Shown: positions 1 through 6,050 of the stretch, piece after piece
Layout of the letters: the number at the start of each line of letters is the position of its first letter
Numbering within the stretch: position 1 is the stretch's first letter
Assembly (NCBI GenBank): GCA_031268055.1
Contig: JAIRXY010000300.1
Coordinates: 1 to 9,274, forward strand
Direction: 5' to 3'
From: Prevotellaceae bacterium
GTDB lineage: Bacteria; Bacteroidota; Bacteroidia; Bacteroidales; UBA932
DNA length: 9,274 nt
Notes under the pieces: model-generated
Database searches by the model: none
The model's input: only the letters and a program-made list of their open reading frames with translations
What the model was told of the DNA's origin: nothing
Made by a program: the position numbers and the translations under genes

Positions 1-86
1 CCGTATGCTTTAGCTTACGGGTAAGGCGACGAACAGCCAACCCTAACAGGGTTTAAAACCCTGTTAGGGTCAATCGTCGGGTTACC
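1..86. repeat. Nested palindrome cluster with a perfect 31-nt inverted repeat
   Basis: Positions 40-54 and 56-70 are perfect 15-bp inverted arms around a single centre base at 55; the left arm reads accctaacagggttt. Outside them, 27-32 (cgacga) pairs with 74-79 (tcgtcg), and 20-24 (ggtaa) pairs with 82-86 (ttacc), so 20-86 can fold as one long interrupted stem. Positions 1-5 (ccgta) also pair with 16-20 (tacgg) in a small hairpin sharing base 20. Bases 65-71 (tagggtc) can alternatively pair with 90-96 (gacccta), competing with the main palindrome. No reading frame explains the structure. It may be the 3' part of a structured RNA, a protein-binding dyad, or an element end; the sequence does not decide between these. 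Confidence 0.8.
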
Positions 87-103
87 TTCGACCCTATAGT
101 GAT

Positions 104-145
104 AATTCGGGAACGCAAATTTTAAAATGAACTCCCGAATTTTTT
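104..145 (+). terminator. Intrinsic terminator 1
   Basis: A perfect 9-bp stem, aattcggga (104-112) with tcccgaatt (133-141), is followed directly by a T-run through 145. The 20-nt loop contains a 10-bp palindrome (attttaaaat, 119-128) that can extend the fold. Polarity is + strand: the T-tract follows the right arm, and there is no T-tract on the other side for the opposite strand. It would end a transcript entering from the left edge or starting within the structured region at 1-90. Confidence 0.65.
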
Positions 146-147
146 AC

Positions 148-168
148 ACCCCACCCGTAGGGGTTTTT
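148..168 (+). terminator. Intrinsic terminator 2, directly after the first
   Basis: A 5-bp GC-rich stem, acccc (148-152) with ggggt (160-164), has a 7-nt loop and is followed by four further T residues to 168. It lies two bases after the T-tract of the hairpin at 104-145 and has the same + polarity, so the two act as a tandem terminator. Such pairs usually insulate a strongly transcribed unit, here one that lies to the left. Confidence 0.6.
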
Positions 169-182
169 CATGCGTTTACCAT

Positions 183-240
183 GACTAATTTTAAATTTAG
201 TCGGTCAGTAGTGATTGCGAATATCAAAATATATTTTGAT
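183..240. repeat. Two AT-rich palindromes
   Basis: Positions 183-202 form a 20-nt palindrome with one mismatched pair; the ends are gactaa and ttagtc. Positions 223-240 are a perfect 18-nt palindrome, atcaaaat-at-attttgat. Neither is followed by a T-tract that would make it a terminator. They could be binding sites for dimeric regulators or cruciform-prone spacer sequence. AT-rich palindromes arise by chance more often than GC-rich ones, so the interest lies in their clustering with the structures at 1-168. Confidence 0.55.
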
Positions 241-254
241 TGTTTTGATAGCAG

Positions 255-287
255 GTTAGTATGAAGCGGCCTTGGGCAGCTTCTAAC
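255..287. repeat. Bulged stem-loop
   Basis: Positions 263-267 (gaagc) pair with 279-283 (gcttc). After a 4-nt bulge on the left, gtta (255-258) pairs with taac (284-287). The loop is GC-rich. The shape, a bulged hairpin with gtta/taac ends, loosely recalls integron recombination sites, but the conserved 7-nt core boxes do not match, so it is listed only as a stem-loop of unknown role. Confidence 0.4.
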
Positions 288-532
288 GGGTTAACTTTTG
301 TCGCATACGCCTATTCAGCTACATCCGCTTGCTCAGATTTTTGGAGCATCCCGATTGAGGTTGGCAAAAAAAGAAAATAAGGCTGCGCAGCTAATCCCCT
401 GAAAAGGCGCAATCCAAACGATGAACTTTTTTTACCGGACAATTGATGATTCGTAATCCCTGCTTTTTGGATGAAGCCATTAGCTATGCGGCGGGTGGTA
501 GCCTGAGGGCTTGGATTGGATTGCACTCCATG

Positions 533-552
533 ATTCCATTCCATTCCATTCC
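533..552. repeat. Tandem pentanucleotide repeat (attcc)x4
   Basis: Four exact copies of attcc run from 533 to 552. Ten bases earlier, 513-522 reads ggattggatt, which pairs with two of the attcc units with two mismatches, so the region can also fold back on itself. The unit length is five, so a change in copy number would shift any frame running across it. Both open frames covering this stretch are doubtful. Confidence 0.75.
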
Positions 553-718
553 GTTGGGTAGAGCGCTCAAAAACCATGCTAAAAGCAAAGCAAAAACAAA
601 TTGTGCATTTAAAATCGTAATTTAGAATCCAATTTCTATTATATTTCATTATCAAAATGGCTATTACAATACTGAATTGTAATTAATGCTCAGAAAAATT
701 AATTTTTTAACTATCAAA

Positions 719-752
719 TTGTATGCGGTGAAAATAAAATTTCATATATTTG
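719..752 (+). promoter_or_regulatory. Candidate Bacteroidetes-type promoter
   Basis: Positions 745-752 read tatatttg, an exact match to the Bacteroidetes primary-sigma -7 box TAnnTTTG. A ttg at 719-721 could be the -33 box, but the spacing of 23 bp is slightly longer than the usual 19-21. The -7 box overlaps a dyad, atttgt (748-753) with acaaat (760-765), which could be an operator. If used, transcription would begin just past 752, giving either a leader of more than 500 nt for the susC-like gene or a separate small transcript. This rests on motif matching only. Confidence 0.35.
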
Positions 753-908
753 TCACATCACAAATCATAAAGCGCATATTAGAGCTTAAAATCCGTTGTG
801 GATAAACGTTTTTAAAGGGCGCGCCATTAGGAAGTAGGGATTGTAGCTTGAGGGGAGTGGATATCTAATGGAGGTTTATGATAATAAATTTTATTACTAA
901 TAGAAATT

Positions 909-1030
909 ATGCGTACACTTCAATATAACCCAAATTCATTCATTTTTGCCGTCGCTGGCTTTCACTTACAAAGCTGGCCGCTGGCCGCACCTATGCACAC
1001 CACAGCAAGCCCCCACACGCGTGTACGCAT
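909..1030. repeat. 10-nt inverted repeat flanking a GC-richer island
   Basis: Positions 909-918 (atgcgtacac) and 1021-1030 (gtgtacgcat) are exact reverse complements, 102 nt apart. The enclosed segment is GC-richer than its surroundings and includes a hairpin (gcttt with aaagc and a 7-nt spacer), a tandem ctggccg duplication, and the palindrome acacgcgtgt (1015-1024), which overlaps the right arm. Just outside, 1033-1047 is a near-palindrome followed by a T-run at 1050-1056, a weak terminator-like shape on the + strand. It could be a small structured RNA or a short inserted element. No target-site duplication was seen. Confidence 0.4.
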
Positions 1031-1289
1031 GTAAAGGCTGCAGCTTTCATTTTTTTATTCAGGTAACAACTTTATAGCAACAGCTATATGCTTTTTCCGT
1101 GAAAGGCATGGCACTGCTATTGCTCTCCGCTTACCACATGTAGTCTAATAATAAATTACAATTTATAATACTGTAATTTACTTAAAATCAATACTTAAAT
1201 GATTGATATGGCTATCCTTTTAAGTATACTTCGTGTAAGTAAAATCTGCTATTTTTTATTTATTAAACTCATAATCAAAAAAGAACATC

Positions 1290-4256
1290 ATGTACTCAAG
1301 TAATACACAAATCTATTCATGCAGGCTGCTGAGAAGAATAACGATGAGCGTTTTTTTTGCGCTCGCCGGTAGCCTGTCCTTACTCGCCGCCCACCCCGTA
1401 ACCGGCTTTGTAACAACCAAGACGGGCGATCCGCTCATAGGAGCAAGCGTTGTAGAAAAAGGCACCTCCAACGGTGCAATGACCAACGCCGACGGCAGCT
1501 TCTCGCTCACCCTGTCTGACCCCAACAGCGCCTTGGCAATTTCGTTCATCGGCTACGCAGGGCAAGAGGTAGCGGTTAACGGGGCTGCCTCGCTAAGCAT
1601 CGCGCTGGAGGAAGACGAAACCGGATTGGACGAAATAATTGTAGTGGCCTACGGCACGCAAAAGAAGAGCTCGGTTACGGGCGCCATTGCCGTGGTGAGC
1701 GAAGCCGACCTCAAAACAGTAACCTCGCCTAACGTCAACGCCATGCTGCAGGGCAAGGTTGCCGGCGTGCAGGTGCTGAACACCTCCGGCCGGCCGGGTG
1801 AGGCTGCGCAAATCCGCATCCGCGGCAAGGGCACGCTCAACTCCTCCGTTGACCCGCTGTGGGTTGTCGACGGCGTGGTGGGGGGCACGGGGGCGCAGCT
1901 CAACCCCAACGAGATTGCCAGCATCAGCGTGCTCAAGGACGCCGCCGCTACCGCCCTCTACGGGTCGCGGGCTACCAACGGCGTGATCCTCGTTACCACC
2001 AAAGGCGGGCGCATGGGCGAATCGAAGGTGGAGGTGTCGGCAAAACTCGGCATTGCCCAGCAGCACCTTGGCAACTTCAGGCTGATGAACTCGCAGGAGC
2101 TGTACGACTACACCAACTCCATGAGCAGCAAGTCCGCCGCCGGCATTTCGAGCTGGTTCAACGAGAGTTTGCTGGAGTACGATACCGACTGGTTTGGCTT
2201 TGCTACGCAGCCGGCGCTCTCTCAAGATTATATGGCGTCGTACAGCGTGGGCAACGAAAAATACAGGTCTTTCCTCTCCGCTAACTTCTACACCGAAGAA
2301 GGCACGGTGAAAGGGTTTGAGTACAACCGCTACAGCCTCCGGAGCAACACCGACTACGTGGTGAACAAGCGGCTGACGATAAAGGCCAAATTCTCCGGCA
2401 GCTACTGGAGCGACGACAACAAGCAGCACTCCATCGCCATGACCTACCTCCCCTGGGACCACCCCTACAACAAGGATGGCTCCGTACGCACGGGCAAAGA
2501 AGCAGACTGGCACGGCCGCGACCAAAGCAGCTACCTCTACAACAGGCAGCTGACATGGGACAGGGGGAAGCAGCTGGGCGCTACCGCAAACCTCGGATTT
2601 GACTACCACATTACCACCTTCTTAGTTTTTGAATCGAACAACAACGTTGGCATGAGGTACAACCTCACGGAGTCGTACGTTGACCCGCGCGCCATAGGCG
2701 CCGAGTCGTACAGCGGCTCCATTAAGGCCAGCAACAGCTTCAACACCACCCGCTACACCAACCAGCTGCTGCGCTTCAACAAGCTCTTTGCCGGCGTTCA
2801 CAGCGTGGGCGCTTTCCTTGGGTATGAGTACAGCGATTCGCGCAGCGAAGGCAACAGCGCTACAGGGCGGGGAATACCTGCCGGAGGAGAAGTGCTGGAC
2901 GTGGCCGCCAACCCCTACGCTGTGAGCGGCAACATCAACGAGTCGGCCATGCAGTCGGCCTACTTCAACGCCAACTACACGTACAACGACCGCTACATGG
3001 CGCAGCTCTCCTGCCGCGTAGACGGGTCGTCGAAGTTTGGAAAAAACAGCCGCTACGGTGGCTTCTTTACGGTGGGCGCTGCATGGTCGCTGCACAACGA
3101 AAGCTTTTTGAAGGATGTTGACTTCCTCGACCAGCTGAGGCTCCGCGCCAGCTACGGCTCCATTGGCAACTCCCCCGGCTCGGGCGACTACGGCTACATG
3201 TCGGTCTACTCGCTCAGCACCATGTACAACGGCGTTCCTACGGCGTTCCCTACGCGCCTCGGCAACCCTAACTTGACGTGGGAAAAATGCTACGAAACCA
3301 ACATCGCGCTGGAGACGCGGCTGTTCGACCGCCTGAGCCTGAGCGTAGACTACTACAACAAAAATACCTCCGACCTGCTCTACTGGGTGCCGCTAACCTC
3401 CGTCACCGGCTACACCGGACAGTACCAAAATGTAGGCGCTGTGAGCAACAAGGGATTTGAGGTGGTAGTTAGCCCCGATATTATCCACACCAAAGACTTT
3501 TTGTGGACAGTGGACTTTAACCTCGGCTACAACAAGGGCAAAATCGTAAAGCTGTACAACGGCGACCAGCAAATTTCGGGCAGCAAGCTGCTGGAAGAGG
3601 GTCTTCCCCTCGATACGTGGTATATGCACGACTGGGCAGGCGTGGATACGTACACCGGCGACCCCATGTGGTATATCCACAAGGATGACGGCTCCAAAGC
3701 TACAACCTCGGTGTACTCACAGGCAAGCCGCGCCAAGCAGGGTAGCGCCAACCCCGACTTTACGGGCGGGTTGATATCCACCGCCTCCTACAGGGGGATT
3801 TCGCTCTCGGTGGCTTTCTCCTTTGTTTCGGGCAACAAAATCTACAACTACGCCCGCGAATTTTACGACAACGACGGCGCCTATCCGCAGTATAACTCTA
3901 TGGCGCTCAAAGACGGATGGGTGCGCTGGGAAAAACCCGGGGACGTTGCTACTCACCCCAAGCCTATTGCCGGAGGAAACAAGGACTCCAACAAGGGCTC
4001 CTCGCGCTACCTTGAAGATGGCAGCTTTATCCGGCTCAACAGCCTGACGCTCTCCTACGCGCTGCCAACCAACCTGCTCAAAAAGGCGAAGATTCAACGC
4101 GCCGGCATTTCGCTATCGGGCGAAAACCTGCTGCTCCTCACCAAGTTCTCTGGCCCCGATGCCGAGCTTGGAGCAGGCAAGGGCAACCACACGGCAGACC
4201 CAGACCTGTACCCCATGCCCCGCAGATTCTCGCTGGGGCTTAACCTTGCATTTTAA
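1290..4256 (+). CDS. SusC-like TonB-dependent outer-membrane transporter
   Basis: This is a SusC/RagA-family outer-membrane transporter of 988 residues, a usual length for the family. It imports oligomers, mostly glycans, into the periplasm with energy from TonB-ExbBD and works with the SusD lipoprotein encoded next. A signal peptide occupies residues 1-34, with basic RLLRR followed by a hydrophobic run ending LLAA. The ATG at 1290 is preferred over Met19 (1344) because it keeps the basic n-region. A carboxypeptidase-regulatory-like domain covers about 37-110. A TonB-box-like segment, LDEIIVVAYGTQKK (113-126), precedes the plug domain (about 127-250), which carries the family signature YGSRATNGVILVTTKGG (224-240). 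The beta-barrel runs to a C-terminal phenylalanine. There is no N-terminal STN domain, so direct FecA-type signalling to an anti-sigma factor is unlikely. The leader is A-rich with no clear ribosome-binding site. The substrate is not deducible. Confidence 0.96.
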   Translation: MYSSNTQIYSCRLLRRITMSVFFALAGSLSLLAAHPVTGFVTTKTGDPLIGASVVEKGTSNGAMTNADGSFSLTLSDPNSALAISFIGYAGQEVAVNGAASLSIALEEDETGLDEIIVVAYGTQKKSSVTGAIAVVSEADLKTVTSPNVNAMLQGKVAGVQVLNTSGRPGEAAQIRIRGKGTLNSSVDPLWVVDGVVGGTGAQLNPNEIASISVLKDAAATALYGSRATNGVILVTTKGGRMGESKVEVSAKLGIAQQHLGNFRLMNSQELYDYTNSMSSKSAAGISSWFNESLLEYDTDWFGFATQPALSQDYMASYSVGNEKYRSFLSANFYTEEGTVKGFEYNRYSLRSNTDYVVNKRLTIKAKFSGSYWSDDNKQHSIAMTYLPWDHPYNKDGSVRTGKEADWHGRDQSSYLYNRQLTWDRGKQLGATANLGFDYHITTFLVFESNNNVGMRYNLTESYVDPRAIGAESYSGSIKASNSFNTTRYTNQLLRFNKLFAGVHSVGAFLGYEYSDSRSEGNSATGRGIPAGGEVLDVAANPYAVSGNINESAMQSAYFNANYTYNDRYMAQLSCRVDGSSKFGKNSRYGGFFTVGAAWSLHNESFLKDVDFLDQLRLRASYGSIGNSPGSGDYGYMSVYSLSTMYNGVPTAFPTRLGNPNLTWEKCYETNIALETRLFDRLSLSVDYYNKNTSDLLYWVPLTSVTGYTGQYQNVGAVSNKGFEVVVSPDIIHTKDFLWTVDFNLGYNKGKIVKLYNGDQQISGSKLLEEGLPLDTWYMHDWAGVDTYTGDPMWYIHKDDGSKATTSVYSQASRAKQGSANPDFTGGLISTASYRGISLSVAFSFVSGNKIYNYAREFYDNDGAYPQYNSMALKDGWVRWEKPGDVATHPKPIAGGNKDSNKGSSRYLEDGSFIRLNSLTLSYALPTNLLKKAKIQRAGISLSGENLLLLTKFSGPDAELGAGKGNHTADPDLYPMPRRFSLGLNLAF

Positions 4257-4306
4257 CGACGAACTAATGACGATTAAACAAACTTTTATTATCAAGAACA
4301 TAGAAC

Positions 4307-5965
4307 ATGAAAACAATCCTGAACATTTTTCTCATTCCTACGGCGGCGGCAATGCTGCTGGCTGGCTGCGAGCTGGAGCGCTACCCCTACAACGAAATTT
4401 CGGCGGATAAGCTGGACGCTACAAACCTCGAAAACATCACGCTGGGCAACTACGCACAGCTCAAGGAGGAGTACTACTACAAAACCCTCTACCAGTTTGG
4501 CGAGTACTGCGGCGACAACGTGACGCTGAGCGGCACCACCAGCGATAACCTGTACAACCACTACACTTTTCGCCGCTTGCCAAACGACCACTACACCGCC
4601 CGCGTGTGGCAGTTTACCTACCAAACGGTGGTGAACATCAACTCTACCATAGAGCTGGTGCCGGAGGGTGAATCGAAGGAAAAAGACCAGCTGCTGGGCG
4701 AAAACTACTTCCTCCGCGGCTTCCTGTACTTTCAGCTCTGCAACATTTTTGGCCGCCCCTACACCCAAGACCCCACAGCAAATCTGGGCGTACCGCTCAA
4801 GCTGACGTCAAAAATTAACGATTTCCCGCCGCGCGCCACCGTAGCAGAGGTTTACGAGCAGATAGTCAAAGATTTTGAAAAAGCAGCCAGCCTCATGGGG
4901 AGCAACAAAATCAACATTTTTGCCTCCAAAGAGGTGGCGCAGGCTTTCCTGTCGCGCGTGTATCTCTACATGGAAAATTGGGCAAAGGCTGTAGAGTACG
5001 CCGATTTGGTCATCGGCTCGGGGCGCTACGCCTTGCTGACGGGCAATGACTACAAAAGCTACACCTATCCCGTTCCCGAAGCGAACACGGAGACCATTTT
5101 TGCTATCCGCATGGTGAAGGATGTAGATTTTGAAAAATACCACATGAACGAGTACTCCGTGGGCGCTCTCTACGCCGTTATCGACAACCAAGGATGGGGC
5201 GAGATGTACCCCTCGGAAACCTACCTCAACCTGATTGACAAAAACGAAAGCGACCTGCGGCACGCCTTTATTGTTCCCGAAACCGATGGCGGTGAGCTGA
5301 GGCTGAGCTACGTGTACGATTCTGCCGGTAGCTACCTCAACGCGAGCAGCAAGGTGAGCCTGTCGAGCGGCAACATGTACACCATTACCGAAAATCCAAA
5401 CCTCTACAAAAGCCCTGTCGTTCAGATGGAAATCAATAACAGACAGACTTACTACTACGTGGAGCGAGCCGACGACAACAAAAAATACTACGTGAGAATA
5501 GAAAACATAGCGCTGCGCAACGGCTACCCCAAGCGCTACATCTACAAGGTATCGTATCAGGAGGGGCAGTCGCACCTCTACTCGCCGGTGCTGATACGCT
5601 TGGCCGAGGTTTACCTCAACCGCGCCGAAGCCCACGCAGAGCTGGGGCATGAGAGCGACGCCCTTGCAGACCTCAACGTCATTCGCAGGCGCGCCCAGAT
5701 ACCCGAAGTAGCCTCGGCCGACCTTGCAAGCAAAAGCCTGCTCGACAGAATATTAGACGAGCGTCGTCTGGAGCTGGCGTGGGAAGGATTCCGCAAGTAC
5801 GATGTTTTCCGCAAGCGGCAAGCGCTGGATAGAAGGTATCCGGGTACCCACCTGAGCGGCGCTCCGGTGTACCCTACGCTCGAATACACGTCGCCCGACA
5901 TTGTAGAGCTCATTCCGCAGAGCGAGATGGACGCCTACCCTATACCCTTAACCCAAAACCCGTAA
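4307..5965 (+). CDS. SusD/RagB-family substrate-binding lipoprotein
   Basis: This 552-residue protein begins 50 bp after the susC-like gene, the standard susC-susD pairing. SusD proteins are surface lipoproteins that form a lid on the SusC barrel and capture substrate. A type II signal peptide ends in the lipobox LAGC, with the lipidated Cys at 21. The N-terminal SusD-like region covers roughly 22-220 and includes LRGFLYFQLCNIFGR, typical of the TPR-like helices. The C-terminal RagB/SusD domain includes LIRLAEVYLNRAEAHAELG and DERRLELAWEGFRKYDVFRK, both family hallmarks, and ends at PIPLTQNP as usual for the family. Residues after the Cys (ELERYP) do not fit the K-(D/E)-(D/E) surface-export pattern seen in some Bacteroidota lipoproteins, although the family is surface-exposed. 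The glycan specificity cannot be read from the sequence. Confidence 0.96.
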   Translation: MKTILNIFLIPTAAAMLLAGCELERYPYNEISADKLDATNLENITLGNYAQLKEEYYYKTLYQFGEYCGDNVTLSGTTSDNLYNHYTFRRLPNDHYTARVWQFTYQTVVNINSTIELVPEGESKEKDQLLGENYFLRGFLYFQLCNIFGRPYTQDPTANLGVPLKLTSKINDFPPRATVAEVYEQIVKDFEKAASLMGSNKINIFASKEVAQAFLSRVYLYMENWAKAVEYADLVIGSGRYALLTGNDYKSYTYPVPEANTETIFAIRMVKDVDFEKYHMNEYSVGALYAVIDNQGWGEMYPSETYLNLIDKNESDLRHAFIVPETDGGELRLSYVYDSAGSYLNASSKVSLSSGNMYTITENPNLYKSPVVQMEINNRQTYYYVERADDNKKYYVRIENIALRNGYPKRYIYKVSYQEGQSHLYSPVLIRLAEVYLNRAEAHAELGHESDALADLNVIRRRAQIPEVASADLASKSLLDRILDERRLELAWEGFRKYDVFRKRQALDRRYPGTHLSGAPVYPTLEYTSPDIVELIPQSEMDAYPIPLTQNP

Positions 5966-6050
5966 CAGATGAAAATACGGCTCGAAACAACAAAACAATT
6001 TAATTTTCAGTCACCTATTATTTTATTAATTTTTTAGATATTTTATTGCT

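Larger units (their letters stand above)
241..1289. other. Long gene-poor, AT-rich region upstream of the susC-like gene
   Basis: No convincing protein gene, tRNA or rRNA was seen on either strand in this stretch of about 1 kb. Base composition is visibly AT-richer than the genes to the right, and the change occurs within the first 25 or so codons of the susC-like gene. The only open frames of note are a 114-codon frame on the - strand (655 down to 311, opening at TTG, or ATG at 649) and a 60-codon frame on the + strand (443-625). Neither resembles a family I recognise, and they overlap each other on opposite strands. The stretch also holds a 10-bp palindrome gctgcgcagc (382-391), an (attcc)4 repeat, a candidate promoter and a 10-nt inverted repeat, listed separately. 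Possibilities include a long regulatory leader, an unannotated small RNA, or decayed mobile DNA. Confidence 0.6.

Noticed and set aside
255..287. Possible integron attC-like site
   Set aside because: The stem has gtta/taac ends, but neither RYYYAAC nor GTTRRRY core boxes match at the required places, and there is no integrase or cassette structure in the window.
443..625. 60-codon + strand frame with ATG
   Set aside because: It is short, crosses the (attcc)4 repeat, shows no signal or domain, and overlaps an equally doubtful frame on the other strand.
868..900. 10-codon frame beginning atggaggtt
   Set aside because: Too short to support, in AT-rich sequence with nothing adjoining that would make it a leader peptide.
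1593..2609. 338-codon open frame on the - strand inside the susC-like gene
   Set aside because: It lies wholly antisense to a gene with clear family motifs, and its translation is rich in Val, Ala, Gly and His with no domain, as expected from a reverse frame of GC-rich coding DNA. Other long antisense frames in the four genes were rejected for the same reason.
1344..4256. Alternative start at Met19 of the SusC-like protein
   Set aside because: It would remove the basic RLLRR n-region, leaving a poorer signal peptide; 1290 gives the complete one. It is not excluded experimentally.
5969..6037. 22-residue + strand frame between the susD-like and BACON genes
   Set aside because: It starts 3 bp after the susD stop, but its low-complexity, AT-rich translation has no recognisable role and is easily explained by chance.
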